Below are positions 34,601 through 49,600 of a stretch of DNA of 64,000 nucleotides, in pieces. Source of the DNA: Opisthocomus hoazin. Its lineage: Eukaryota; Chordata; Aves; Opisthocomiformes; Opisthocomidae. The notes below the pieces were generated by a model that saw only the letters and a list, made by a program, of their open reading frames with translations, was not told the DNA's origin and searched no databases. Position 1 is the first letter of the stretch. Each line of letters opens with the position of its first letter. A program made the translations under genes and the position numbers. The stretch is from the NCBI RefSeq assembly GCF_030867145.1, contig NC_134419.1:372001-436000 (forward strand), written 5' to 3'.

Positions 34601-37600
34601 GTCCAGTATTAGCGGCTGGACAGTTCCAGACACTGTGCTTTTGTGGAGACAGCAATATTTAGCTCTGAGTTTGGATGACAGTTTGGGATGTTTTATTTCA
34701 TTTTGTACCAAAACTTCCATTAGAAGTTTCTTAAATGATGACATGTTACTGATTTTGATAGTGGGCCTGAGTGCTCCCAGGTTCAGGAGGCAGGATTTTC
34801 AGTGTGAGTGCTGTAAAAATACGACAGTGATTGGTAACTCATTAATATATGTCCATGTATAAAAGAAGAAAAATTTTAAAATACAAGGGACAGAAATCTA
34901 GTGGTAAACATAAGCAACAAACCTGGTGCAAGATGCGTCTTGGATGAAGGCATGATTTCTTATATTGCAAAATGTAGAGTTTTTACTTTTAAAGTCTGGT
35001 CTAGTGTTCAGGCGATGCGTGGTCTGGTGGGAGGAAGCAACCTGCTGTGCTCCCTGCCCTCCTTCCCCCACCTCCATTCTCTCTCTGGAAATTCTCTTCC
35101 CAGCTTGTCCTCTCTTCTTCTGGTTCCTTCACTGTCTGCAGCTGCTTGAGCTGCCCTGCGCACCTTCTGCTTTCCCCTGCAGCAGGCATGCCCCGAGAGC
35201 AAGGCGGGCCTGGCTCTGGAGGGCAGGAAGGGCAGAGTGGCAGCAGGGAGCAGCGAGACAGTGAACTTCATCTCCAGTCCAGCTTGAGTGGTTTGCACGT
35301 GATTTTGGAGATCTTTATCGTATTCACTGAGATAACAGAAGTGCACTAAAGGACAGTTGCTATGTTTGCAATCTTTTATCAAATGGAGCGCAAGAAACTA
35401 TTCTAAAACTGGAGTCATATTTAGAGGTGCTTTTGGAGGTGTATTTCTAAGCGATTGACGGAGCTAATCTGGTTCATTTCCATTGTCGGACAAAAATATG
35501 TTAAATGGCTTTGATTTTAACACTTCGATACCTGTGGGCAATGTTCTTCTGTTACACTTCCTGGAATTTTGTCACGCTATCATCAGATGGTGTAATTCAG
35601 AGGTTGATATCAGAGGAGCATCTGTTCCTTTGTGCGTACCAAAGGGAACTAGTGGCCAACGAATGCAGATGTTTTAGTGACAAATACTAAAACAAAATTA
35701 TGTTTGCTATTTGTAGATCAGAGGTCTGCGCGCTCTCTCTCTTCTGCCGGTACTCCGTGCAGCAGTGAAGATGACTCTGATGGTGAAATGGAGAAAGACG
35801 GTGTTATGGGCAAAGAGGAGTATGATATTGAAAAGGCATCTGATAACGCAGCACGTGCACAATACGGAAATGAGCACGGGGAGAATAAACTGCTGAGAAT
35901 GGAGGAAAATCAGGAAACTTTTGCACCGGAAGAGGAAGGAATAGATGAAGCGGAAAAGGCAGAGTCGGAAGATCTAGCAGTAGGGGAAGGTACTGGAATT
36001 TTTCATGAAAATATAATGCGAAGACAGCATCAAAGTCCTGCAGTTAATGGAGAACTCAGACAGACTGGGTCGGTGGAAGGTGCTGTACAGGAAGATGGGG
36101 AGAAGAATGCAAGTATCAGGAGCGATGCTGGGGAAGAAAGCCTTCTAGTGCCTTTGGAAAGCAACACGATGGAAGCGGAGGATAGCGATGAAGAGTCTGC
36201 TCAGGGTGACGGAGGAGGTGGTGAGTACAGTCCGTCTGCACAGCTGTGAGTGACTAGCGCATGCAGGTGTTGCTGTGTTTGCCTTTATGCTAAGTCATGG
36301 TCTAGCACAGGGAATGCAGCTGCTGGACTATTTTCAAGCTACAAGAATACCGTGTACTGCTGTGAGCTAAATAACCGCCCAGAATGCCACCTGGGTTTAT
36401 TGTTTGTTTTCTGGTGTTTCCAGTCTAAGGCTTTGGCCAGTCTTTTTTACATGAAGCCTTTTTACATGGCTCCATTTGGGTCTGCCCTGACATTTCAGAC
36501 TTTAAACCAAGCTGAGACAGCTGGATGACTTCTACACCCCTTTTGCTTTTTAATGGTTCTCTTTCTTACCTCCTCTTTTGTAACTTTGTGACAGTTTTTG
36601 AAGATTGCAAACCAGTCCAGAAGGAAACAGCAAAGGCAGATGGAGATGATCGTCATGTGAATTCCGAACCTGAACCTATTGATTCCTGCGTGGGTGAGGA
36701 AGAAGAGAACATAACAAGTACAGAGCGTGATGCCAATGAAGGTGAGGTTGGCCGTCGATCCGGGGACATGGATTAGATCTTCTTCATCTGAGGTCTTGTT
36801 ATAGAAGTGTTTGCCCTTTCCCTTTTCTTTCTAGGCTATCAGACCCTCTCCTTGTGCTCTTTTCTTTCCTAATGTATAAAATCGGGTGATGACTGGCTGA
36901 ATTCTGTGGTCATGTCTAATTAACACTTTTTGGCACTTGGAATGGTGTCGGGTAAAGAATCCAGGCCATGAAAAAACTGGCTGCCAGTCAAGAAAACAGC
37001 TGTGGAAAGCAGGACTCCAGTGAGTTTCCCTTTGCTTCCAGGCAGCGTGGGGCCTCCTTGGGAAAGGCATTGTCAAGACGGGCAGGCTGGGACTGACGGA
37101 CTGGGACCGAACTGCAGCCGAACTGCAGACCTGGTCTCCGTGCTGTACCCTCTTTGTCTCCCAAACTCATCTCTCTGTTCGCAGTTGGCGTAACTGGCAG
37201 TGAGGAAATTGCAGCTTGATCTTGGTTCCCTCCACGAATGTTTCTGGTCCTTGCAACCTTAGCAGTTTATCGCTGGAGACTTGATCTGCCCGACAGAAGA
37301 GCCTTGCGTGTTAAACAGGGGGTGTTAAGGCCAGCCATCCTGCTGCAGCCATGAGCTGTAGTGAAAGTAAATGTTAAGATTCTACTCCGCAGTAGCGACG
37401 AGTCTGAGAAGAGAAGAAAACCATAGGTTAAAACCAGCTTCAGTCTGCACTGTTGCTCTTACATTTCTTTCTTCTGTCCACTAAGAGTCTAAGCTGGCAG
37501 GAACAGGTCATATATATTGTTTTTAAATTGCTAGTTGCGCACTGTCTTGGACTTTGGCACATTAATCCAGGGTGTTGTAAGTTTTTTTTTCTGGTCAGCT

Positions 37601-40600
37601 GGGAGCCTGTAGATCTTCTTCCTCTGTGTAGTGTAAGAACATAGCCTTTCAAGGTTTGTTGTCTTTCATCCAGAAGATGTATACAGGAGGCTGGAGGTTC
37701 CTTCTGGTCTGTCAGTTATTTTCTTTTTCTCAGTAATTCTTTCTCAGACGAGATTGCTTCTGCCTTGGTCTCATCAGCTGACCACAAACAACTGTCCATA
37801 GCATTTAATTTCAAAGTCCAGTAGTCTGCATATGTTGATCTTCACAAGGACCTGTATTTGTGATGCATAGACCAGGGTAGGAGAACATGTGGTTCCTGTG
37901 CAGCCTGACTTCTGTGTCAATTGTCCCTCCAAATCATAGTTGAAACATGTTTGCTTCCCAGGCAGGAGGTCTTTGGAAAGCCTGGAATCTCCTAGTTGTT
38001 AACTTCTCAGGTTCGCATGGTGCCTTGTTTTGAATACTTCAGCGCTGAAGCAGCTTCCCGGTTGCCGTTACCGTTCCTGCCCAAGGCAAGACCTCACTTT
38101 ACAGGAGGGAATACTTTGTAAGCAGCAGCCAGAGTAAATGAACGCCTCTCTCTGCTGGTGAAGCAGGTGAACACGTAGAGTATAGCACGCACAACACAGC
38201 ATTTGGTTTCTTTTAGACAAAGTGAACAAAGCATCTGTGTTACAGGGACTGGCAAAATCCATTACGTTAGACTCAGTCCAGTATTAGCGGCTGGACAGTT
38301 CCAGACACTGTGCTTTTGTGGAGACAGCAATATTTAGCTCTGAGTTTGGATGACAGTTTGGGATGTTTTATTTCATTTTGTACCAAAACTTCCATTAGAA
38401 GTTTCTTAAATGATGACATGTTACTGATTTTGATAGTGGGCCTGAGTGCTCCCAGGTTCAGGAGGCAGGATTTTCAGTGTGAGTGCTGTAAAAATACGAC
38501 AGTGATTGGTAACTCATTAATATATGTCCATGTATAAAAGAAGAAAAATTTTAAAATACAAGGGACAGAAATCTAGTGGTAAACATAAGCAACAAACCTG
38601 GTGCAAGATGCGTCTTGGATGAAGGCATGATTTCTTATATTGCAAAATGTAGAGTTTTTACTTTTAAAGTCTGGTCTAGTGTTCAGGCGATGCGTGGTCT
38701 GGTGGGAGGAAGCAACCTGCTGTGCTCCCTGCCCTCCTTCCCCCACCTCCATTCTCTCTCTGGAAATTCTCTTCCCAGCTTGTCCTCTCTTCTTCTGGTT
38801 CCTTCACTGTCTGCAGCTGCTTGAGCTGCCCTGCGCACCTTCTGCTTTCCCCTGCAGCAGGCATGCCCCGAGAGCAAGGCGGGCCTGGCTCTGGAGGGCA
38901 GGAAGGGCAGAGTGGCAGCAGGGAGCAGCGAGACAGTGAACTTCATCTCCAGTCCAGCTTGAGTGGTTTGCACGTGATTTTGGAGATCTTTATCGTATTC
39001 ACTGAGATAACAGAAGTGCACTAAAGGACAGTTGCTATGTTTGCAATCTTTTATCAAATGGAGCGCAAGAAACTATTCTAAAACTGGAGTCATATTTAGA
39101 GGTGCTTTTGGAGGTGTATTTCTAAGCGATTGACGGAGCTAATCTGGTTCATTTCCATTGTCGGACAAAAATATGTTAAATGGCTTTGATTTTAACACTT
39201 CGATACCTGTGGGCAATGTTCTTCTGTTACACTTCCTGGAATTTTGTCACGCTATCATCAGATGGTGTAATTCAGAGGTTGATATCAGAGGAGCATCTGT
39301 TCCTTTGTGCGTACCAAAGGGAACTAGTGGCCAACGAATGCAGATGTTTTAGTGACAAATACTAAAACAAAATTATGTTTGCTATTTGTAGATCAGAGGT
39401 CTGCGCGCTCTCTCTCTTCTGCCGGTACTCCGTGCAGCAGTGAAGATGACTCTGATGGTGAAATGGAGAAAGATGGTGTTATGGGCAAAGAGGAGTATGA
39501 TATTGAAAAGGCATCTGATAACGCAGCACGTGCACAATACGGAAATGAGCACGGGGAGAATAAACTGCTGAGAATGGAGGAAAATCAGGAAACTTTTGCA
39601 CCGGAAGAGGAAGGAATAGATGAAGCGGAAAAGGCAGAGTCGGAAGATCTAGCAGTAGGGGAAGGTACTGGAATTTTTCATGAAAATATAATGCGAAGAC
39701 AGCATCAAAGTCCTGCAGTTAATGGAGAACTCAGACAGACTGGGTCGGTGGAAGGTGCTGTACAGGAAGATGGGGAGAAGAATGCAAGTATCAGGAGCGA
39801 TGCTGGGGAAGAAAGCCTTCTAGTGCCTTTGGAAAGCAACACGATGGAAGCGGAGGATAGCGATGAAGAGTCTGCTCAGGGTGACGGAGGAGGTGGTGAG
39901 TACAGTCCGTCTGCACAGCTGTGAGTGACTAGCGCATGCAGGTGTTGCTGTGTTTGCCTTTATGCTAAGTCATGGTCTAGCACAGGGAATGCAGCTGCTG
40001 GACTATTTTCAAGCTACAAGAATACCGTGTACTGCTGTGAGCTAAATAACCGCCCAGAATGCCACCTGGGTTTATTGTTTGTTTTCTGGTGTTTCCAGTC
40101 TAAGGCTTTGGCCAGTCTTTTTTACATGAAGCCTTTTTACATGGCTCCATTTGGGTCTGCCCTGACATTTCAGACTTTAAACCAAGCTGAGACAGCTGGA
40201 TGACTTCTACACCCCTTTTGCTTTTTAATGGTTCTCTTTCTTACCTCCTCTTTTGTAACTTTGTGACAGTTTTTGAAGATTGCAAACCAGTCCAGAAGGA
40301 AACAGCAAAGGCAGATGGAGATGATCGTCATGTGAATTCCGAACCTGAACCTATTGATTCCTGCGTGGGTGAGGAAGAAGAGAACATAACAAGTACAGAG
40401 CGTGATGCCAATGAAGGTGAGGTTGGCCGTCGATCCGGGGACATGGATTAGATCTTCTTCATCTGAGGTCTTGTTATAGAAGTGTTTGCCCTTTCCCTTT
40501 TCTTTCTAGGCTATCAGACCCTCTCCTTGTGCTCTTTTCTTTCCTAATGTATAAAATCGGGTGATGACTGGCTGAATTCTGTGGTCATGTCTAATTAACA

Positions 40601-43600
40601 CTTTTTGGCACTTGGAATGGTGTCGGGTAAAGAATCCAGGCCATGAAAAAACTGGCTGCCAGTCAAGAAAACAGCTGTGGAAAGCAGGACTCCAGTGAGT
40701 TTCCCTTTGCTTCCAGGCAGCGTGGGGCCTCCTTGGGAAAGGCATTGTCAAGACGGGCAGGCTGGGACTGACGGACTGGGACCGAACTGCAGCCGAACTG
40801 CAGACCTGGTCTCCGTGCTGTACCCTCTTTGTCTCCCAAACTCATCTCTCTGTTCGCAGTTGGCGTAACTGGCAGTGAGGAAATTGCAGCTTGATCTTGG
40901 TTCCCTCCACGAATGTTTCTGGTCCTTGCAACCTTAGCAGTTTATCGCTGGAGACTTGATCTGCCCGACAGAAGAGCCTTGCGTGTTAAACAGGGGGTGT
41001 TAAGGCCAGCCATCCTGCTGCAGCCATGAGCTGTAGTGAAAGTAAATGTTAAGATTCTACTCCGCAGTAGCGACGAGTCTGAGAAGAGAAGAAAACCATA
41101 GGTTAAAACCAGCTTCAGTCTGCACTGTTGCTCTTACATTTCTTTCTTCTGTCCACTAAGAGTCTAAGCTGGCAGGAACAGGTCATATATATTGTTTTTA
41201 AATTGCTAGTTGCGCACTGTCTTGGACTTTGGCACATTAATCCAGGGTGTTGTAAGTTTTTTTTTCTGGTCAGCTGGGAGCCTGTAGATCTTCTTCCTCT
41301 GTGTAGTGTAAGAACATAGCCTTTCAAGGTTTGTTGTCTTTCATCCAGAAGATGTATACAGGAGGCTGGAGGTTCCTTCTGGTCTGTCAGTTATTTTCTT
41401 TTTCTCAGTAATTCTTTCTCAGACGAGATTGCTTCTGCCTTGGTCTCATCAGCTGACCACAAACAACTGTCCATAGCATTTAATTTCAAAGTCCAGTAGT
41501 CTGCATATGTTGATCTTCACAAGGACCTGTATTTGTGATGCATAGACCAGGGTAGGAGAACATGTGGTTCCTGTGCAGCCTGACTTCTGTGTCAATTGTC
41601 CCTCCAAATCATAGTTGAAACATGTTTGCTTCCCAGGCAGGAGGTCTTTGGAAAGCCTGGAATCTCCTAGTTGTTAACTTCTCAGGTTCGCATGGTGCCT
41701 TGTTTTGAATACTTCAGCGCTGAAGCAGCTTCCCGGTTGCCGTTACCGTTCCTGCCCAAGGCAAGACCTCACTTTACAGGAGGGAATACTTTGTAAGCAG
41801 CAGCCAGAGTAAATGAACGCCTCTCTCTGCTGGTGAAGCAGGTGAACACGTAGAGTATAGCACGCACAACACAGCATTTGGTTTCTTTTAGACAAAGTGA
41901 ACAAAGCATCTGTGTTACAGGGACTGGCAAAATCCATTACGTTAGACTCAGTCCAGTATTAGCGGCTGGACAGTTCCAGACACTGTGCTTTTGTGGAGAC
42001 AGCAATATTTAGCTCTGAGTTTGGATGACAGTTTGGGATGTTTTATTTCATTTTGTACCAAAACTTCCATTAGAAGTTTCTTAAATGATGACATGTTACT
42101 GATTTTGATAGTGGGCCTGAGTGCTCCCAGGTTCAGGAGGCAGGATTTTCAGTGTGAGTGCTGTAAAAATACGACAGTGATTGGTAACTCATTAATATAT
42201 GTCCATGTATAAAAGAAGAAAAATTTTAAAATACAAGGGACAGAAATCTAGTGGTAAACATAAGCAACAAACCTGGTGCAAGATGCGTCTTGGATGAAGG
42301 CATGATTTCTTATATTGCAAAATGTAGAGTTTTTACTTTTAAAGTCTGGTCTAGTGTTCAGGCGATGCGTGGTCTGGTGGGAGGAAGCAACCTGCTGTGC
42401 TCCCTGCCCTCCTTCCCCCACCTCCATTCTCTCTCTGGAAATTCTCTTCCCAGCTTGTCCTCTCTTCTTCTGGTTCCTTCACTGTCTGCAGCTGCTTGAG
42501 CTGCCCTGCGCACCTTCTGCTTTCCCCTGCAGCAGGCATGCCCCGAGAGCAAGGCGGGCCTGGCTCTGGAGGGCAGGAAGGGCAGAGTGGCAGCAGGGAG
42601 CAGCGAGACAGTGAACTTCATCTCCAGTCCAGCTTGAGTGGTTTGCACGTGATTTTGGAGATCTTTATCGTATTCACTGAGATAACAGAAGTGCACTAAA
42701 GGACAGTTGCTATGTTTGCAATCTTTTATCAAATGGAGCGCAAGAAACTATTCTAAAACTGGAGTCATATTTAGAGGTGCTTTTGGAGGTGTATTTCTAA
42801 GCGATTGACGGAGCTAATCTGGTTCATTTCCATTGTCGGACAAAAATATGTTAAATGGCTTTGATTTTAACACTTCGATACCTGTGGGCAATGTTCTTCT
42901 GTTACACTTCCTGGAATTTTGTCACGCTATCATCAGATGGTGTAATTCAGAGGTTGATATCAGAGGAGCATCTGTTCCTTTGTGCGTACCAAAGGGAACT
43001 AGTGGCCAACGAATGCAGATGTTTTAGTGACAAATACTAAAACAAAATTATGTTTGCTATTTGTAGATCAGAGGTCTGCGCGCTCTCTCTCTTCTGCCGG
43101 TACTCCGTGCAGCAGTGAAGATGACTCTGATGGTGAAATGGAGAAAGACGGTGTTATGGGCAAAGAGGAGTATGATATTGAAAAGGCATCTGATAACGCA
43201 GCACGTGCACAATACGGAAATGAGCACGGGGAGAATAAACTGCTGAGAATGGAGGAAAATCAGGAAACTTTTGCACCGGAAGAGGAAGGAATAGATGAAG
43301 CGGAAAAGGCAGAGTCGGAAGATCTAACAGTAGGGGAAGGTACTGGAATTTTTCATGAAAATATAATGCGAAGACAGCATCAAAGTCCTGCAGTTAATGG
43401 AGAACTCAGACAGACTGGGTCGGTGGAAGGTGCCGTACAGGAAGATGGGGAGAAGAATGCAAGTATCAGGAGCGATGCTGGGGAAGAAAGCCTTCTAGTG
43501 CCTTTGGAAAGCAACACGATGGAAGCGGAGGATAGCGATGAAGAGTCTGCTCAGGGTGACGGAGGAGGTGGTGAGTACAGTCCGTCTGCACAGCTGTGAG

Positions 43601-46600
43601 TGACTAGCGCATGCAGGTGTTGCTGTGTTTGCCTTTATGCTAAGTCATGGTCTAGCACAGGGAATGCAGCTGCTGGACTATTTTCAAGCTACAAGAATAC
43701 CGTGTACTGCTGTGAGCTAAATAACCGCCCAGAATGCCACCTGGGTTTATTGTTTGTTTTCTGGTGTTTCCAGTCTAAGGCTTTGGCCAGTCTTTTTTAC
43801 ATGAAGCCTTTTTACATGGCTCCATTTGGGTCTGCCCTGACATTTCAGACTTTAAACCAAGCTGAGACAGCTGGATGACTTCTACACCCCTTTTGCTTTT
43901 TAATGGTTCTCTTTCTTACCTCCTCTTTTGTAACTTTGTGACAGTTTTTGAAGATTGCAAACCAGTCCAGAAGGAAACAGCAAAGGCAGATGGAGATGAT
44001 CGTCATGTGAATTCCGAACCTGAACCTATTGATTCCTGCGTGGGTGAGGAACAAGAGAACATAACAAGTACAGAGCGTGATGCCAATGAAGGTGAGGTTG
44101 GCCGTCGATCCGGGGACATGGATTAGATCTTCTTCATCTGAGGTCTTGTTATAGAAGTGTTTGCCCTTTCCCTTTTCTTTCTAGGCTATCAGACCCTCTC
44201 CTTGTGCTCTTTTCTTTCCTAATGTATAAAATCGGGTGATGACTGGCTGAATTCTGTGGTCATGTCTAATTAACACTTTTTGGCACTTGGAATGGTGTCG
44301 GGTAAAGAATCCAGGCCATGAAAAAACTGGCTGCCAGTCAAGAAAACAGCTGTGGAAAGCAGGACTCCAGTGAGTTTCCCTTTGCTTCCAGGCAGCGTGG
44401 GGCCTCCTTGGGAAAGGCATTGTCAAGACGGGCAGGCTGGGACTGACGGACTGGGACCGAACTGCAGCCGAACTGCAGACCTGGTCTCCGTGCTGTACCC
44501 TCTTTGTCTCCCAAACTCATCTCTCTGTTCGCAGTTGGCGTAACTGGCAGTGAGGAAATTGCAGCTTGATCTTGGTTCCCTCCACGAATGTTTCTGGTCC
44601 TTGCAACCTTAGCAGTTTATCGCTGGAGACTTGATCTGCCCGACAGAAGAGCCTTGCGTGTTAAACAGGGGGTGTTAAGGCCAGCCATCCTGCTGCAGCC
44701 ATGAGCTGTAGTGAAAGTAAATGTTAAGATTCTGCTCCGCAGTAGCGACGAGTCTGAGAAGAGAAGAAAACCATAGGTTAAAACCAGCTTCAGTCTGCAC
44801 TGTTGCTCTTACATTTCTTTCTTCTGTCCACTAAGAGTCTAAGCTGGCAGGAACAGGTCATATATATTGTTTTTAAATTGCTAGTTGCGCACTGTCTTGG
44901 ACTTTGGCACATTAATCCAGGGTGTTGTAAGTTTTTTTTTCTGGTCAGCTGGGAGCCTGTAGATCTTCTTCCTCTGTGTAGTGTAAGAACATAGCCTTTC
45001 AAGGTTTGTTGTCTTTCATCCAGAAGATGTATACAGGAGGCTGGAGGTTCCTTCTGGTCTGTCAGTTATTTTCTTTTTCTCAGTAATTCTTTCTCAGACG
45101 AGATTGCTTCTGCCTTGGTCTCATCAGCTGACCACAAACAACTGTCCATAGCATTTAATTTCAAAGTCCAGTAGTCTGCATATGTTGATCTTCACAAGGA
45201 CCTGTATTTGTGATGCATAGACCAGGGTAGGAGAACATGTGGTTCCTGTGCAGCCTGACTTCTGTGTCAATTGTCCCTCCAAATCATAGTTGAAACATGT
45301 TTGCTTCCCAGGCAGGAGGTCTTTGGAAAGCCTGGAATCTCCTAGTTGTTAACTTCTCAGGTTCGCATGGTGCCTTGTTTTGAATACTTCAGCGCTGAAG
45401 CAGCTTCCCGGTTGCCGTTACCGTTCCTGCCCAAGGCAAGACCTCACTTTACAGGAGGGAATACTTTGTAAGCAGCAGCCAGAGTAAATGAACGCCTCTC
45501 TCTGCTGGTGAAGCAGGTGAACACGTAGAGTATAGCACGCACAACACAGCATTTGGTTTCTTTTAGACAAAGTGAACAAAGCATCTGTGTTACAGGGACT
45601 GGCAAAATCCATTACGTTAGACTCAGTCCAGTATTAGCGGCTGGACAGTTCCAGACACTGTGCTTTTGTGGAGACAGCAATATTTAGCTCTGAGTTTGGA
45701 TGACAGTTTGGGATGTTTTATTTCATTTTGTACCAAAACTTCCATTAGAAGTTTCTTAAATGATGACATGTTACTGATTTTGATAGTGGGCCTGAGTGCT
45801 CCCAGGTTCAGGAGGCAGGATTTTCAGTGTGAGTGCTGTAAAAATACGACAGTGATTGGTAACTCATTAATATATGTCCATGTATAAAAGAAGAAAAATT
45901 TTAAAATACAAGGGACAGAAATCTAGTGGTAAACATAAGCAACAAACCTGGTGCAAGATGCGTCTTGGATGAAGGCATGATTTCTTATATTGCAAAATGT
46001 AGAGTTTTTACTTTTAAAGTCTGGTCTAGTGTTCAGGCGATGCGTGGTCTGGTGGGAGGAAGCAACCTGCTGTGCTCCCTGCCCTCCTTCCCCCACCTCC
46101 ATTCTCTCTCTGGAAATTCTCTTCCCAGCTTGTCCTCTCTTCTTCTGGTTCCTTCACTGTCTGCAGCTGCTTGAGCTGCCCTGCGCACCTTCTGCTTTCC
46201 CCTGCAGCAGGCATGCCCCGAGAGCAAGGCGGGCCTGGCTCTGGAGGGCAGGAAGGGCAGAGTGGCAGCAGGGAGCAGCGAGACAGTGAACTTCATCTCC
46301 AGTCCAGCTTGAGTGGTTTGCACGTGATTTTGGAGATCTTTATCGTATTCACTGAGATAACAGAAGTGCACTAAAGGACAGTTGCTATGTTTGCAATCTT
46401 TTATCAAATGGAGCGCAAGAAACTATTCTAAAACTGGAGTCATATTTAGAGGTGCTTTTGGAGGTGTATTTCTAAGCGATTGACGGAGCTAATCTGGTTC
46501 ATTTCCATTGTCGGACAAAAATATGTTAAATGGCTTTGATTTTAACACTTCGATACCTGTGGGCAATGTTCTTCTGTTACACTTCCTGGAATTTTGTCAC

Positions 46601-49600
46601 GCTATCATCAGATGGTGTAATTCAGAGGTTGATATCAGAGGAGCATCTGTTCCTTTGTGCGTACCAAAGGGAACTAGTGGCCAACGAATGCAGATGTTTT
46701 AGTGACAAATACTAAAACAAAATTATGTTTGCTATTTGTAGATCAGAGGTCTGCGCGCTCTCTCTCTTCTGCCGGTACTCCGTGCAGCAGTGAAGATGAC
46801 TCTGATGGTGAAATGGAGAAAGACGGTGTTATGGGCAAAGAGGAGTATGATATTGAAAAGGCATCTGATAACGCAGCACGTGCACAATACGGAAATGAGC
46901 ACGGGGAGAATAAACTGCTGAGAATGGAGGAAAATCAGGAAACTTTTGCACCGGAAGAGGAAGGAATAGATGAAGCGGAAAAGGCAGAGTCGGAAGATCT
47001 AACAGTAGGGGAAGGTACTGGAATTTTTCATGAAAATATAATGCGAAGACAGCATCAAAGTCCTGCAGTTAATGGAGAACTCAGACAGACTGGGTCGGTG
47101 GAAGGTGCCGTACGGGAAGATGGGGAGAAGAATGCAAGTATCAGGAGCGATGCTGGGGAAGAAAGCCTTCTAGTGCCTTTGGAAAGCAACACGATGGAAG
47201 CGGAGGATAGCGATGAAGAGTCTGCTCAGGGTGACGGAGGAGGTGGTGAGTACAGTCCGTCTGCACAGCTGTGAGTGACTAGCGCATGCAGGTGTTGCTG
47301 TGTTTGCCTTTATGCTAAGTCATGGTCTAGCACAGGGAATGCAGCTGCTGGACTATTTTCAAGCTACAAGAATACCGTGTACTGCTGTGAGCTAAATAAC
47401 CGCCCAGAATGCCACCTGGGTTTATTGTTTGTTTTCTGGTGTTTCCAGTCTAAGGCTTTGGCCAGTCTTTTTTACATGAAGCCTTTTTACATGGCTCCAT
47501 TTGGGTCTGCCCTGACATTTCAGACTTTAAACCAAGCTGAGACAGCTGGATGACTTCTACACCCCTTTTGCTTTTTAATGGTTCTCTTTCTTACCTCCTC
47601 TTTTGTAACTTTGTGACAGTTTTTGAAGATTGCAAACCAGTCCAGAAGGAAACAGCAAAGGCAGATGGAGATGATCGTCATGTGAATTCCGAACCTGAAC
47701 CTATTGATTCCTGCGTGGGTGAGGAACAAGAGAACATAACAAGTACAGAGCGTGATGCCAATGAAGGTGAGGTTGGCCGTCGATCCGGGGACATGGATTA
47801 GATCTTCTTCATCTGAGGTCTTGTTATAGAAGTGTTTGCCCTTTCCCTTTTCTTTCTAGGCTATCAGACCCTCTCCTTGTGCTCTTTTCTTTCCTAATGT
47901 ATAAAATCGGGTGATGACTGGCTGAATTCTGTGGTCATGTCTAATTAACACTTTTTGGCACTTGGAATGGTGTCGGGTAAAGAATCCAGGCCATGAAAAA
48001 ACTGGCTGCCAGTCAAGAAAACAGCTGTGGAAAGCAGGACTCCAGTGAGTTTCCCTTTGCTTCCAGGCAGCGTGGGGCCTCCTTGGGAAAGGCATTGTCA
48101 AGACGGGCAGGCTGGGACTGACGGACTGGGACCGAACTGCAGCCGAACTGCAGACCTGGTCTCCGTGCTGTACCCTCTTTGTCTCCCAAACTCATCTCTC
48201 TGTTCGCAGTTGGCGTAACTGGCAGTGAGGAAATTGCAGCTTGATCTTGGTTCCCTCCACGAATGTTTCTGGTCCTTGCAACCTTAGCAGTTTATCGCTG
48301 GAGACTTGATCTGCCCGACAGAAGAGCCTTGCGTGTTAAACAGGGGGTGTTAAGGCCAGCCATCCTGCTGCAGCCATGAGCTGTAGTGAAAGTAAATGTT
48401 AAGATTCTGCTCCGCAGTAGCGACGAGTCTGAGAAGAGAAGAAAACCATAGGTTAAAACCAGCTTCAGTCTGCACTGTTGCTCTTACATTTCTTTCTTCT
48501 GTCCACTAAGAGTCTAAGCTGGCAGGAACAGGTCATATATATTGTTTTTAAATTGCTAGTTGCGCACTGTCTTGGACTTTGGCACATTAATCCAGGGTGT
48601 TGTAAGTTTTTTTTTCTGGTCAGCTGGGAGCCTGTAGATCTTCTTCCTCTGTGTAGTGTAAGAACATAGCCTTTCAAGGTTTGTTGTCTTTCATCCAGAA
48701 GATGTATACAGGAGGCTGGAGGTTCCTTCTGGTCTGTCAGTTATTTTCTTTTTCTCAGTAATTCTTTCTCAGACGAGATTGCTTCTGCCTTGGTCTCATC
48801 AGCTGACCACAAACAACTGTCCATAGCATTTAATTTCAAAGTCCAGTAGTCTGCATATGTTGATCTTCACAAGGACCTGTATTTGTGATGCATAGACCAG
48901 GGTAGGAGAACATGTGGTTCCTGTGCAGCCTGACTTCTGTGTCAATTGTCCCTCCAAATCATAGTTGAAACATGTTTGCTTCCCAGGCAGGAGGTCTTTG
49001 GAAAGCCTGGAATCTCCTAGTTGTTAACTTCTCAGGTTCGCATGGTGCCTTGTTTTGAATACTTCAGCGCTGAAGCAGCTTCCCGGTTGCCGTTACCGTT
49101 CCTGCCCAAGGCAAGACCTCACTTTACAGGAGGGAATACTTTGTAAGCAGCAGCCAGAGTAAATGAACGCCTCTCTCTGCTGGTGAAGCAGGTGAACACG
49201 TAGAGTATAGCACGCACAACACAGCATTTGGTTTCTTTTAGACAAAGTGAACAAAGCATCTGTGTTACAGGGACTGGCAAAATCCATTACGTTAGACTCA
49301 GTCCAGTATTAGTGGCTGGACAGTTCCAGACACTGTGCTTTTGTGGAGACAGCAATATTTAGCTCTGAGTTTGGATGACAGTTTGGGATGTTTTATTTCA
49401 TTTTGTACCAAAACTTCCATTAGAAGTTTCTTAAATGATGACATGTTACTGATTTTGATAGTGGGCCTGAGTGCTCCCAGGTTCAGGAGGCAGGATTTTC
49501 AGTGTGAGTGCTGTAAAAATACGACAGTGATTGGTAACTCATTAATATATGTCCATGTATAAAAGAAGAAAAATTTTAAAATACAAGGGACAGAAATCTA